In this document: one piece after another, positions 23,010-36,913 of the stretch
Numbering within the stretch: position 1 is the first letter of the stretch
How the letters are laid out: every line of letters begins with the position of its first letter
Source of the DNA: Oopsacas minuta
Lineage: Eukaryota > Porifera > Hexactinellida > Lyssacinosida > Leucopsacidae
Length of the DNA: 64,000 bases
Reading direction: 5' to 3'
NCBI GenBank assembly: GCA_024704765.1
Contig: JAKMXF010000088.1
Coordinates: 620,001 to 684,000, forward strand
Translations under genes and position numbers: made by a program
Notes under the pieces: model-generated
The model's input: the letters and a program-made list of their open reading frames with translations, nothing else
Database searches by the model: none
What the model was told of the DNA's origin: nothing

Positions 23010-25576
23010 AAACAATCACCTTACCTTCACCCCAGCTATAAACTTGTCCTTCAGTAGTAAGAGCTAAGCTATGTCCATCTGATCCTCTTGAAGATGATAT
23101 ACAAGTAAACTTAACACCTTTCACTTCTACTCTAACCATATTAGGACTGTTATGAGAATTCCCTGTTCCTAACCTTCCATATAATCCCTACAGATATGTA
23201 TATATACAGGAAAAGTATTGAAACACCCTGCCACAATTGACAAGTGGCACAAATGGGCATGCCACTTTAGTTGCGAAGACTAAAGATGATTTCAAATATT
23301 CTTTAACATTAGATATCACAATACTATATCCATAGGGATCTATCAACATATTCATGCAATGTGCCATTCGTGCCACAAGTGGTACAGTACTGGATTAGCG
23401 AGGGTACTGAGGCCACTGTCTTGGTTCCTACCTTTCCACAAGCTTCATAATAACCATCTGAATAAACAACAAGCGTGCAGTATTGTCCAGCACAGACCTA
23501 TAAGGAAGATTACATAATGTTTGTTTGTTTGTTTGTTTGATTACTTACAAATAAACAATCAGACATCTTTGGCAGCTTAATAGCAGTAGGAGACTTATCA
23601 ATCACTCCCTCTCCTAATCCGAACTGACCACTACTATTAGATCCAAAAGCAAACACCTCACAAGAACCAGTGACGTCACCACTACTCGGTCTCGTTGTTA
23701 AAGCGTTACATCGTGAATTAGCCAACAAGAGGAGCTATCAAGAAAAGGTGTTAATACTTATAGGAACACCAGGGGAACAGTGAACCCCTGATTTATATTG
23801 ACACATTTGTAGACAGTTTTACAACACAAAACTCGTTAGTACCTGTCTGAACAGAAGGAATATAGCTCTATATAAAGTGATTTTTTCCTCTTCAACTATA
23901 ACTGGTCCCACTATTGATGAGTCGACAGTATTTACCTAAAGATTTATATACATATCAAATGGACACATTTAACACCTTTTAAGCCACTTTAAAATGTGTC
24001 CTTTTGGGCGACACAATCTCTAAAAGGTGTGAAAATATGAACTATACCTTAGATTCATACATCTCATTAATAAGATGTTGTAGATGCTCTCTGGATACAT
24101 ACGGTGTTGTCTCTGCCACTAAATCGACACATTTCATATCCAAAACGTGTGAAAAGTATTCCAATAATTGTGGCAGACTTGATTTCTCAATTGTAAGTGT
24201 CAAATGTGTCTCAGCAGCCAATGCACGGCTATAACTGTCAATTGCAGAAGAATGGAAGACAATTTGTCTCAGAAATGTCTCCAAGTCGTTGAGACACTTT
24301 TGGCCGAGAGGTGGCAACCGATGGTGTGGCGCCAAGAAGCTGGAAGGGAACTGTCTCAGTGTGTCTCGGAGGCAAGTCAACACCTAAATTTAGCCCTCTA
24401 TTAATGAGAAACTCGTTTCATTTCCACACAGGCAGACGGCCAATTCATGGAAAATTCCAATGACTCTACTTCTAATTATGTTAATTAAGAGTGTTAAAGG
24501 TGTGAAGATCAAATCACTACAATTCACTCGTTTTTAGTAAATATATTGTGTAGTTATTTATGTGATAGGCAAAGTTTATGGAGCTGAAACAAGTTATTAA
24601 TAAACAGAAGCTATATATGAAGTTACCTCAGCACATAACGATGTATCAGATTGTGGAAGTTGTTGTTGTTGATTTAATTGTTGTCTTAAGAGAGAGAAAA
24701 ACAGCTGTAAGCCTGTTCTAACACCTGTTTCTATGAGCATATCTGTTGTGGAGTGAGAGTGCTTGTCAATATCTGTGAACAATAATGTAAACATTCAACT
24801 CCTGTTACATTGAAGCTCAAGGAACCGAGATAATTACTTCGAACTGATGGAACATATGTTACTATAACTGTTTGGGATCATATTTGTACAAGTTCACACT
24901 TTGATATAAGCGGGTATTTTCATGTTAGGTATAACGGGAGTTGACCGAATACTTCACCGGTTACATCGAAGAAATTATCGCGGCCCCTTGAGCTAAGATA
25001 TACCGAGAATTGACTGTTGTTATTTACCTATTTGATGTGCCATATCGACACAAGTGCTACTCTGTCTAACACCTTTATGTTGCTGCTCTCTCAACACATA
25101 CATATTTTGTGAATGAACTATAGCCCCGTGTAGTCTAGCTATGACTATTAATCTCTGATGTAGAGCTATAACTGCTGGAGAATCGGAGAAGAGTCTTAAA
25201 GATTGCGTTTCTATGTTGTCCTGAAAGAATTTAAGGAATGTTGATAGTTCTTGTTCCTGTATGTACTTTGTTTCAAAGTCTGGGAGGTGTTTGAACAAAT
25301 TCCTAAAGGGGAGAGGGGAGGAGATAGGCGATGGGTCTTTCATTTTACTCTCTACCTCCTCTGTTTCAATAAGTTGATGGAATGCCTAAAATCGTAAAAT
25401 ACGTGTAAATACAGTGCAGGGATGTATTCATTATATTTTGTATATTTGTAAATATTAACAATAAACAAACAATTGTTTACTTGATTAAGTCCTTCTCTTG
25501 AGAAAATGTCCAAATAAGGAAAGTGAAGCCATTTTGAATGGAAACACTCTTTTTCTTGGTAACGGATTCCTGACAT
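1..25576 (-). CDS. HERC1: HERC1-type giant RCC1/HECT E3 ubiquitin ligase, N-terminal part (3' end off window)
   Basis: Spliced minus-strand gene; about 32 exons seen, boundaries partly approximate: 25576-25481, 25385-25028, 24772-24627, 24383-24049, ~23936-23841, 23736-23551, ~23500-23432, ~23188-23025, 22949-22870, ~22678-22584, 22374-22193, 22142-22063, 22000-21850, 21766-21595, 21220-21089, 21028-20863, 20322-20197, 18135-17956, ~17086-16970, 16618-16493, ~16433-16246, 16172-15952, 15761-15532, 15457-15351, ~15287-15000, 11426-11330, ~11262-10973, 9559-9442, 9077-8946, 6815-6707, 4476-4340, 1478-1234. Start is ATG 25576 ([10 protein letters not shown]). Stretches match human HERC1 in order: [19 protein letters not shown], the RCC1-like propeller, [34 protein letters not shown], then helical repeats. 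Known family role: very large HECT ligase/GEF-like scaffold on membranes. SPRY, WD40, second propeller and HECT would lie beyond position 1. The join from 4340 to 1478 does not keep frame, so one exon there is probably missing. Confidence 0.9.
623..700. repeat. Short tandem repeat, unit about 18-20 bp
   Basis: Three to four imperfect head-to-tail copies of a unit reading TGATAGTCAACGAATTTC lie here, in the terminal intron part of HERC1. No coding potential is seen. Confidence 0.75.
815..869. repeat. Near-perfect hairpin (about 20-bp stem, 11-nt loop)
   Basis: The arm GTAAGTTCGCGTATTAGCAA and the arm TTGCTAATACGCAAACTTAC are reverse complements with one mismatch, around the loop GCATGAATTCC. 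The left arm is preceded by TACAGT, the same start as the CAGT-type MITEs elsewhere in the window, so a very short MITE is likelier than an RNA gene. Confidence 0.6.
1891..2053. mobile_element. CAGT-type MITE, family A, full-length copy
   Basis: About 160 bp with terminal inverted repeats: left end CAGTCAACTCCTGTTATATC and right end AACAGGAGTTGAGT. The left end is preceded by TA, as expected for a TA target duplication. The interior includes AAGCTCAAGGGGCCGCGATA and GGTTTGGGATCATATTTGTA, shared with the other copies. No transposase is encoded; structure and ends fit a non-autonomous pogo/Tc1-mariner-like element. Confidence 0.75.
4180..4325. mobile_element. CAGT-type MITE (TACAGTAAACTCTGATTATAA ends variant) abutting a HERC1 exon
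   Basis: The left end CAGTAAACTCTGATTATAA and the right end TTATAACTAGAGTTTACTG are inverted copies of each other, TA-flanked. The interior shows a second internal copy of the TTATAACGATATGAAACC type. The right end comes within about 15 bp of the HERC1 exon donor at 4339, so the element inserted almost at the splice site or supplies sequence next to it. Confidence 0.65.
4480..6700. other. HERC1 intron, AT-rich, one MITE
   Basis: No exon recognised. Contains a family A MITE (about 6037-6205, inverted orientation) and a one-ended fragment near 5150-5210 reading CAGTGGAACCTCATTAAAAT. A dispersed-repeat fragment with CGACCTCTGAATACG lies near 6320. Confidence 0.5.
6037..6205. mobile_element. CAGT-type MITE, family A copy
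   Basis: Inverted relative to the copy at 1891: begins GTCAACTACAGTTATATCT and ends ATATAACGGGAGCTGACTG. It shares the internal blocks GGTCCCAAACCGTCAAAGTA and ATTATCCCGGTCCCTTCAG. Intronic in HERC1. Confidence 0.7.
6820..8940. other. HERC1 intron with GGCGC-rich motifs
   Basis: About 2.1 kb with no recognised exon. Near 6965-7020 and 7440-7500 are several TTTAGGCGCC/GGCGCGTAA motifs, and near 8105 there is a short (TG)n run. A TGTATG run lies at 7736-7752. Otherwise unremarkable AT-rich sequence. Confidence 0.45.
9561..10965. other. HERC1 intron with dispersed GGTGTGAAAATATG-type repeats and (TTTG)n
   Basis: Between two HERC1 exons. Paired inverted copies of AATCATATTTTCACACCTTT and AAGGTGTGAAAAT lie at about 10318-10435, and another copy at about 10487-10510. 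A (TTTG)n/(TTGT)n microsatellite at 10885-10950 directly follows the HERC1 exon donor near 10973. The small ORFs in this microsatellite are artefacts of the repeat. Confidence 0.6.
11968..13193 (+). CDS. Multi-tyrosine docking protein with IRS/Dok-type PTB-like N-terminus, nested antisense in HERC1
   Basis: Two exons, 11968-11984 and 12044-13193 (AAG|GTAAGT donor, CATAG acceptor, frame kept), give 388 aa. Residues about 10-95 look like an IRS/Dok PTB domain: [12 protein letters not shown], then [16 protein letters not shown], then [15 protein letters not shown] basic stretch rich in KK follows. The C-terminal two thirds are disordered and carry tyrosine motifs suited to SH2/PTB binding: DNPYFNM (Y184; NPxY plus YxNM, i.e. 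Grb2/PI3K-type), NYVYS (240), DYVDL (295), IYDNL (315), HYAELE (344) and EYSTYSRI. Such proteins act as membrane-proximal scaffolds downstream of receptor tyrosine kinases. It lies in a HERC1 intron on the opposite strand. Domain assignment is by eye; the exact orthologue is not identified. Confidence 0.7.
13383..13445. repeat. (CAAA)n microsatellite
   Basis: Tetranucleotide CAAA/TAAA run immediately downstream of the docking-protein gene, inside HERC1's intron. It is the same class of repeat as many others in the window. Confidence 0.85.
13556..13812. repeat. Inverted-repeat element with internal 30-bp direct repeats (TTCTTATAACYGG family)
   Basis: Ends are ATACAGGAGTTATCACTTAT and its inverse ATAAGTGATACC. 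The interior has three direct copies of a roughly 30-bp unit containing GAACATGTTCTTATAACTGG and TGTATACAGGGG. Related shorter copies occur at about 34691-34765 and 53806-53892 (CCGTTATAAGAATATACCGG). It resembles the CAGT MITEs in size and layout but has a different sequence. Confidence 0.65.
14427..14555. mobile_element. CAGT-type MITE, family A, internally deleted copy
   Basis: Contains AGGCAACTCCAGTTATATCG, AAGCTCAAGGGACCGTGATA, GCGGGTATTTTGATATAACG and the end AGAGTTGACTG. It lacks part of the middle of the full-length copies. Intronic in HERC1. Confidence 0.65.
15867..15933. mobile_element. Short CAGT-type MITE (67 bp), family A
   Basis: Left end CAGTGAGCACCCGTTATATC; right end ATATAACGGGAGTTGAGTG. 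Essentially only the two terminal repeats joined through AAGTGACCGCGATAATTAC. Similar short copies lie at about 17138-17216 and 20551-20618 in this intron set. Confidence 0.7.
17138..17216. mobile_element. Short CAGT-type MITE, family A
   Basis: Reads ACAGTCTACCCCCGTTATAC at the left and TATATCTAACAAGAGTTAAA at the right, with the shared AAGCTCAAGGGACCGCGATA block. It lies about 80 bp upstream of the Nudix-like gene start at 17298, so it could affect that promoter. Confidence 0.65.
17298..17930 (+). CDS. Intronless Nudix/NrtR-like protein with degenerate Nudix box
   Basis: A 210-aa single-exon ORF with ATG in AGCTATGAG. Residues about 1-105 look Nudix-like: a strand ([11 protein letters not shown]), the turn [10 protein letters not shown] where active enzymes have GxLPGG, a helix [15 protein letters not shown] in the place of the REUxEExGU box, then [15 protein letters not shown]. 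The catalytic glutamates appear replaced (Q/I), so hydrolase activity is doubtful. The C-terminal half starts [14 protein letters not shown], like the region following the Nudix domain in bacterial NrtR-type regulators. The gene lies antisense in a HERC1 intron, and its stop is 26 bp from a HERC1 exon end. Possible bacterial origin; family placement uncertain. Confidence 0.55.
   Translation: MSSTIFQICIAGIKRTTSNQEFSPKDYEICITRESQIGTWSLPLFTLTANYDPSEMARNYLSQIAGIDCGQIFSIDVNSEVKDPTHYVTLCYVATVPHESEPQTRPSIEVKFETLSNTIDMCNDASIFNQSHTQILRAIISWLNDQHSDKFIRIDKLFKGGSEAFSMPISIKALLDNPLSQRNLAPEEDKLLVALDNPIFQFLIGEQLTT
18245..18380. repeat. Dispersed ~120-bp repeat (three copies in window), inverted copy
   Basis: Contains TTGAAAGTGTTAAAATCGAA, CTACGTCCCTGATTACACC, TAATTAGCAGGTGGAAACTA and ends GTGTGAAATATGATTAATC. 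The other two copies, in opposite orientation, are at about 25908-26030 and 48310-48420 (CACCTGCTAATTAGGGGTAA in both). The ends are the GGTGTGAAAATATGATTAAT motif, so this family may be the source of that motif. Confidence 0.75.
18446..19687 (-). pseudogene. Frameshifted copy of the NHL-repeat protein gene (inverted duplicate of 41591-42820)
   Basis: Same start ([14 protein letters not shown]) and same end (NYGLQIFY) as the intact 409-aa gene on the other strand at 41591-42820, with high nucleotide identity. One extra A in the run after GCGAGAAGATG (six A plus GT versus five A plus GC, around 19545-19550) shifts the frame at residue about 49. Downstream of it 363 codons stay open, starting at ATG 19548, so an N-terminally truncated protein (coiled-coil part plus NHL repeats) could still be made. 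Homology extends upstream through the promoter to about 19966. Either a young pseudogene or a homopolymer sequencing error. Confidence 0.85.
18446..19966. repeat. Inverted segmental duplication, copy 1 (partner 41317-42830)
   Basis: About 1.5 kb duplicated in opposite orientation 22 kb away. One border is just past the NHL stop codon (CTACAAATATTCTATTAA versus CTACAAATAATCTATTAG). The other is within sequence upstream of DYNC2I1 (AACAGAATATCCAATTTCC in both). The duplication carries the whole NHL gene and the shared bidirectional promoter, including both X-box-like motifs (19731-19744 and 19863-19875). Confidence 0.85.
20551..20618. mobile_element. Short CAGT-type MITE, family A
   Basis: ACAATCAACTCCCATTATATC at the left and CGATGTAACCGGAGTTGACTG at the right flank AAGCTCAAGGGACCGTGATA. 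Intronic in HERC1. Confidence 0.65.
21262..21441. mobile_element. CAGT-type MITE, family B (CAGTGGAACCCCG ends)
   Basis: About 180 bp with inverted ends CAGTGGAACCCCGGAAATAT and AAGCGGGGTTCCACTG, TA on both sides. Internal GGCCGTAATTTCGGGGTGGCC repeats. Diverged relatives (CAGTGGACTCCACTTAATAG) lie at 37655-37730 and 56714-56790. Intronic in HERC1. Confidence 0.75.
21595..23736 (-). other. HERC1: HERC1 RCC1-like domain 1 (seven-bladed propeller) exons
   Basis: Nine short exons encode successive RCC1 repeats, each with the pattern (V/L)(Y/W)(S/A)WG followed by GxLGxG and later a (V/I)SxGxxHxxAL strand. Readable examples: [25 protein letters not shown] plus [58 protein letters not shown] and [15 protein letters not shown]. 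Exon ends fall mostly inside the WG-G-G turns, so each exon carries roughly one blade offset. In HERC1 this first propeller is reported to act on ARF/Rab GTPases; that function is family knowledge, not visible here. Very short introns carry (TTTG)n and (CAA)n tracts. Confidence 0.88.
22690..22860. repeat. (TTTG)n/(TTAG)n microsatellite in HERC1 intron
   Basis: Long TTTG/TTAG run between two RCC1-repeat exons, filling most of that small intron. Confidence 0.85.
24793..25017. mobile_element. CAGT-type MITE, family A, plus adjoining partial copy
   Basis: 24793-24947 has CATTCAACTCCTGTTACATTG, GGTTTGGGATCATATTTGTA and AGGTATAACGGGAGTTGACC. From there to 25017 is a second partial copy with the opposite internal block (GAAATTATCGCGGCCCCTTG) ending AATTGACTG. 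It sits between HERC1 exons 2 and 3, only about 10 bp from the exon 2 donor. Confidence 0.65.
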
Positions 25577-25766
25577 AGGAATGTCAGATCAAACTAATAC
25601 AATAATATATATACAGAGAAATAAATTCGATGTTTTGAGTGTGAAAATATCCAAAATTCTTTGAGAGCAAAATATAAATCATAACGTCAACAACAACAAC
25701 AAATAAACAAATAAATGAGCAAATTGATACATGAATACCATATGATAAATATGATTAATCAAGGTG

Positions 25767-27407
25767 TTACTTAATCGGATTAGAAATTATCTCAGTATAG
25801 ACTCCATCGTCATGATCAGTGAAATGAACTTGTTTATGCTGTTTCTTCTCTTTATCAGCTGTGTACTCGATAAGGTTCATAAATGCTACCTATATGATAT
25901 ATGACACTTAATTAACCATATTTTCACACCTTTTGGTGAATATTCATAATTGTCTTATAGATTAGCTTTCACCTGCTAATTAGGGGTAAACAGGGACATA
26001 GAATTTGATTTTGACACTTTCAAAATACAAATATGGCCCCCCCCCCAACAGTCAAAGTAACACATATCCCATCGGTAATATCGAGGTAATTATCAGGGTG
26101 CATTCAGCTTCGATATAACAGGAGTTGACTGTAGTTCTAATTCATTCGAGAATATACCGGAAATACAGACACCTATAGTTTCAGTTACTAATTGTCCAGC
26201 TTAAAGAGCCTTCATGTGACCAATTATCTCACCTTAAGAGGGTCTCCACATGACCAGAGGAACAGGAGAGACACCAGAGATATGATCTCAGTTTTATTAC
26301 TACTGACCATTAAGTAATCATACTCATTGGGTACATGAATTATGAAGAAGTTATCGTGTAACAAACTGGAACTAATTTTAGATATGTCGTAGAATGGAAT
26401 TTGACGTTTGCATTCAAAGGTTTTTGGTTCTAAATTGCAGAGTCCGTGTTCTGTTATCACCAATGTTCTCTAAGTAAACAAATAAACAAATAAATAAACA
26501 AACACATAAGGGAACAAAAGTCAATGAATAAGTCAACAACAACAAACAAGTAAGTAAACAAATAAGTAATTATTAACAAGAGTATAAACAAGCATCAACA
26601 AACAAACAAACAAACAAACAAACCTCCTGTGCTTTTCCCTTTCTATTAACCTTAATAATCTTATCGGAATAATATACCAAATTACATCCTAGCTTCCTCA
26701 TAACACCTGGCATATTTGATATACCGACACTATCCTTAATCAGACCCTTAGTGACACTAGATTGTCTCCTTTTCTTTCTACGCATAAATGGCTTGTCTGT
26801 TGCTCCACACATGGCTGAAGTGGTTGAGTGGATTTCTGAGAAAAAGTGTCGACCTGATTCTGTGTCAATCGTAGAAGTTACAGTTCGTTTCTCTATTGCA
26901 TGCTGGATCCAAGATCGGGGTTGGAAGAAACAGAACTGGCGATCCTATAAGTATATTCATAGCATCACACCTCTGTAAGATGAATATTGTGTAGAGTAAT
27001 TCCATGTAATTGTTTGTTTGTTTGTTTATTCGTCAGTTTATTTGTATACTTGTTCGTAAACTTGTATAACTGTTTGTTTATTGGTTTGTTTACTTGTATA
27101 TCTGTTTGTTATTTGTTTGTTTCCCTGTTTATTAACTTACAGCTACAATATTAAACAGTGTATGTGTAGGAGACACAGGGTCCATTATTTGACCTAATAT
27201 CAGCTCCCCTGTACCTGGAGTATTCAAATTACTTCCTAAAGCAGTTGGTCTCATTTTTGGTACAATACTTGGGGAACTGTTATCTATTGATTTGATTACA
27301 AGAGGCCCCATCACCTCTTCGTCTGAGGCAGAATCGGAATCCTGGTCGACAGGCGGAGGGAATACTCCCCCTACAGAGTTCTTAGGGGTCAAGTCACTCT
27401 CTGCCAT
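25767..27407 (-). CDS. Stand-alone myosin-I tail (TH1) domain protein, no motor
   Basis: Four exons in phase 0: 27407-27141, 26944-26624, 26469-26233, 25889-25767; 315 aa. The ATG at 27407 begins MAESDLTPKNS; the codon before it is TTG. Residues about 1-90 are acidic/low-complexity (DQDSDSASDEEV). Then come WIQHAIEKR, a basic patch FMRRKKRRQSS, and from about 170 a TH1-like fold: LVYYSDKIIKVNRKGKAQER, LVITEHGLCNLEP, KTFECKRQIPFYDISKISSS, FFIIHVPNEYDYLMVSS. In class I myosins TH1 binds acidic phospholipids. No motor can precede it because macroH2A starts 312 bp upstream on the same strand. The stop is about 190 bp before the HERC1 ATG. TH1 assignment is by motif resemblance. Confidence 0.65.
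25908..26133. repeat. Dispersed ~120-bp repeat followed by partial family A MITE (TH1 intron 3)
   Basis: 25908-26030 matches the repeat at 48310-48420 (CATATTTTCACACCTTTTGG, then CACCTGCTAATTAGGGGTAA). A C9 run follows, and 26045-26133 is a one-sided family A MITE ending CGATATAACAGGAGTTGACTG. The repeats fill most of the 343-bp intron. Confidence 0.7.
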
Positions 27408-27718
27408 CAATTGGAACTATAACTGGAACTAATTAAATATCATTTAACAACATATAACACATAGGAGTTGGAAACCACTACACTAATGGTTTAATGCCTC
27501 TTATATGCCATAATTCTCTATTCCAAACCGTAGCCAGGAAACACTCAAAACTATGTGGCATGGAATGTGTCCCCAAGCCCAAAAGTAGCACAATTACGAC
27601 ACAGAGTATTTACGAATGATAACTAGTCATATAAATATCATTGATATAACTAAAAATATGAATTCTAAAATATTACAGTTTCATGCATTGAGGTGTCATA
27701 AAAGTGACGCGTGCCACT

Positions 27719-29265
27719 TCATATATCCATCCTTGCCAACTCGGATGTATACACATCAATAGATTCTTGGTCAAACAACACAAACGACACATTTTTAACA
27801 CTTGAGACACATCCTGATTCGAAATATCCTTTAATAGATTGAAGAATGCATTGTGCAGCTGTTTGCTTCGGGAAATTATTCCCCCCAGAAGAAATGGAAG
27901 GAAACGAAATGCTTTTGATGTTCTTATCACTAGCTAGTTTTAAGCACGACTTTACGGATTTGTTAAGAAGTGGGAGCGAATCTGTCTCTGACCAAGAGGG
28001 ACCATGTACATGTATGACGTACTCACAGGGGAGATTGCCAGCACCTACATAAGGACAGTAAGAATCATTTTGAGAAAAATGGTTTCCTTATATGCTTATG
28101 TAACCAAGGATGGTGGGTTAATGTATTCCATGAATAAGACAAACAAAAAAGTGTGCGAATTAACGAGGTTCCACTGTATATGCAAATTCGCGCTCCAAAC
28201 AAGCGAGGAGTGTCCAAAATGACCCAAAACAACATCCAAGCAGTTAAACAAAATCCACCATCTATGGTTAATAACTAATAAGAATATAAAGATATTCACC
28301 TGTAATAGTTGCTTCTCCAGTTTTCAGTGATACATGATGAGAATTGATCGCTGTCTGGAGTGGAGCTCCGCCCACTACTCCAAGAGCTGTACCCACCTGT
28401 CCTCCCAGACCTATACTAGAGGAGCAGGGGTGCACGACAGCGTCACATGATATATGAGCTAGGTTACCTTGTAGAACCTTTAGTGTTTGTCCATTGGATA
28501 GTACCCTACGGATTATGGAGGAATTAGTCAAGAATAGAAACTTAAAATTTGGTATGTAGGTGTGAAATAGCGTAAATAACAATATGTAAAAATATCAAAT
28601 TGATATATACACATATCTCTGAGAAAGTGTATGAAACACGTCGATAAGATTGGGGGGGTCTATATGCTGATATTATAATAGCTAATTTGGTTCATAACAC
28701 TGTAATTCATTGGTAAAATTCTATTTTTAGTACGGGGGTTAACTCACTTCTGAGAGAGGACATTAACTGGTCCCACAGGGTCCCTCTTCTTAGCAACAGC
28801 TGTGGAATTTGTCTGAAGTGGAAATAACCCAACGAATCCTGGTGCTGGAGCCATTGGTTTCAATTTCGGTTTGGATTTTGGTTTGGATTTTGGTTTGGAC
28901 ACTTTTTTCACACTAACAAATGGTGACACCTTATGTTTAGTTGGCACTAGTGATGAGTCAATATGTGGCATAATCCCACTACTTGGAATTGTGACACCTT
29001 TCAGCATGGAGTTCAGCTCGCTATCATTCGATACAGCTAGCATAATGTGTCGCGGGTTTATACGTGCACGTTTGTTATCACGAGCCGCGTTCCCTGCGAG
29101 CTCAAGAACTTCTGCGGTTAAGTATTCAAGGACAGCGGCTAGGTAGACAGGGGCTGCCTTCCCTAGTTGTTGTTTTGTTGATACTTTACGCATTTGTCTG
29201 TGTACCCGACTGACTGCGAATTGTAGACCTGCTCTCTTGGAGCGTGATTGTCTTTTGGATGACAT
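27719..29265 (-). CDS. MACROH2A1: macroH2A core histone variant
   Basis: Three exons: 29265-28748, 28505-28300, 28044-27719; phases agree and give 349 aa. Residues about 10-110 are an H2A fold: [40 protein letters not shown]. The linker contains the lysine-proline repeat [14 protein letters not shown]. From about 170 comes the macro domain: [20 protein letters not shown], then [39 protein letters not shown] and the C-terminus [21 protein letters not shown], matching vertebrate macroH2A closely. The whole histone fold plus linker is one exon, unlike the many-exon vertebrate genes. It acts in repressive chromatin, and the macro domain can bind ADP-ribose in some isoforms; binding here is not established. 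Start ATG is at 29265 after GATAGCTATCAA-type sequence. Paralogue 1 versus 2 cannot be decided. Confidence 0.95.
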
Positions 29266-29400
29266 TTGATAGCTAGCGGGTAAATATTTTTAACTGTTAT
29301 AAGCTCTGTCATAATTAGCAGTGATATACAAGAGGAACAGTGCTAATTGACCCCCTGACTATATGTCTAGCACCTACCATGAGTATGATGAAATAAACAA

Positions 29401-29560
29401 ATGTTAACTCCTGTTATATCGAAGCTGAAGGGACCGCGATAATTACTTAGATATGACCGATGGAATATATGTTACTTTGACGGTTTGGAACCATATTTGT
29501 ACAATTTCACACCTCGATATAAGCGGGTATTTCTAAATGTCCGTGTTAGATATAACTGGC
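29401..29560. mobile_element. CAGT-type MITE, family A, near full length
   Basis: GTTAACTCCTGTTATATCG at the left, AGATATGACCGATGGAATAT and GGTTTGGAACCATATTTGTA inside, TCCGTGTTAGATATAACTGG at the right. Lies upstream of macroH2A. Confidence 0.7.
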
Positions 29561-29748
29561 AAGCATAGGAGGATGTCCACAGAATGTGTTAAAATTTGTA
29601 TAGGGGGTACTGTTCCTCTAGACACCCTGCGGATGCCATATGGGTGCAAATCCCTGATCTCCTGTTGTGCTATGTAAGAATACAATATGAATCAATAATA
29701 ATAATAATAATTTATCCATATAAATAACAAGCATATCATCTAAAATTT

Positions 29749-29751
29749 GTC

Positions 29752-29838
<87 letters not shown>
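29749..29838. repeat. (CAA)n microsatellite, about 30 copies
   Basis: An uninterrupted trinucleotide CAA array about 90 bp long. It is the longest pure microsatellite in the window and intergenic, so it does not encode a polyglutamine tract in any identified gene. Confidence 0.95.
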
Positions 29839-29839
<1 letters not shown>

Positions 29840-29945
29840 CAACAAACTTTAACATAGCATAAGGATAATATAGCTTATTAAAACAGATTGAAGTAAATAC
29901 CTCACAATTTGTTATTATTATTTGTATTATTGTTTACTTCCTGTG

Positions 29946-35994
<6,049 letters not shown>

Positions 35995-36913
35995 AACTAT
36001 TACCACTAATAGCTAAAGTAATAAGACTAAACAGCAGTAAGGATTCTGTAGTTTGTTATAGTTACACAAAATATGCGTTTGTTAACTCAGAGATATGATT
36101 AGTATACATTGAACTATCATAGCACAGACAGGTGTCATGTGGTTTATACCCTGTGGGAGTCATGTTATAGTCTGGGAACTAAGTGGGGCTAGGAGCGAAC
36201 CCATTGAGGATCGATTTTATTTGTAATTGGACAAGAAAGTTGGGACTCGGAAGATTAACGTGGTGGATCGGAGATCATTTGGGGGCAGCCGACGACACTG
36301 CTATGAGAAGCGAACCCCAGGCGGTGAAACAAAATACCAGAGGAAGCTTTTGACACGGACAAGAGACTCGAAACGCCGATAAAATCTTACCCCCTCCAAT
36401 ATCGAGACAATTAATAACAATATTAAACATTAAAGTATCAGAATATATCAACAAGAACTATATATATGTGTATATTGGAACTAATTAGCACAAATAATAA
36501 TTCAGAATAAATTCTGTATATTGAAAGTGGAACATATTCATATACGACCAGAGAGCATTGTCATAGAGTGTGTCGCTTTCAAAATAACTTGAGTTGGCAC
36601 ACGACAATCGCAAGTGGTTGTAACTAATAATACTATCGTCTAACTTTCATAATAGCATGTTAATAAAGAGATCCATTGTGTCCAGTGGGTAGCATTTTAT
36701 TGAGCGAGTTTTGAAGATTTTAGTTCTCCCTTGGAGATAAAGGAATTGCAAGATATGTCAATAAATTCATCGATAGTAAACAGATAAAAAGTTGTATTTA
36801 ATAAACACCTTTTATGGAACCAATTTAGCCCAAATTGGGAGTGTTAGAAGGCAAATAAATAAATAAAAATTTGCAATATTGTATGATTATTAACTAACAA
36901 AATTGTGTTGCAA
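35995..36913. other. Intergenic between SETDB1 stop and NEDD4 start
   Basis: About 920 bp; should hold the NEDD4 promoter and the SETDB1 3' UTR. A comparatively GC-rich block at about 36160-36400 stands out from its AT-rich surroundings. No ORF or repeat recognised. Confidence 0.5.

Larger units (their letters stand above)
29266..29945. other. Intergenic NEDD4 3' end to macroH2A 5' end, with MITE and (CAA)n
   Basis: A 680-bp spacer between two minus-strand genes. It contains a full-length family A MITE (29401-29560), a TAA/TAATAA run near 29695 and a (CAA)n array at 29749-29838. The macroH2A promoter should lie close to 29266-29400; no clear TATA box was seen. Confidence 0.6.
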
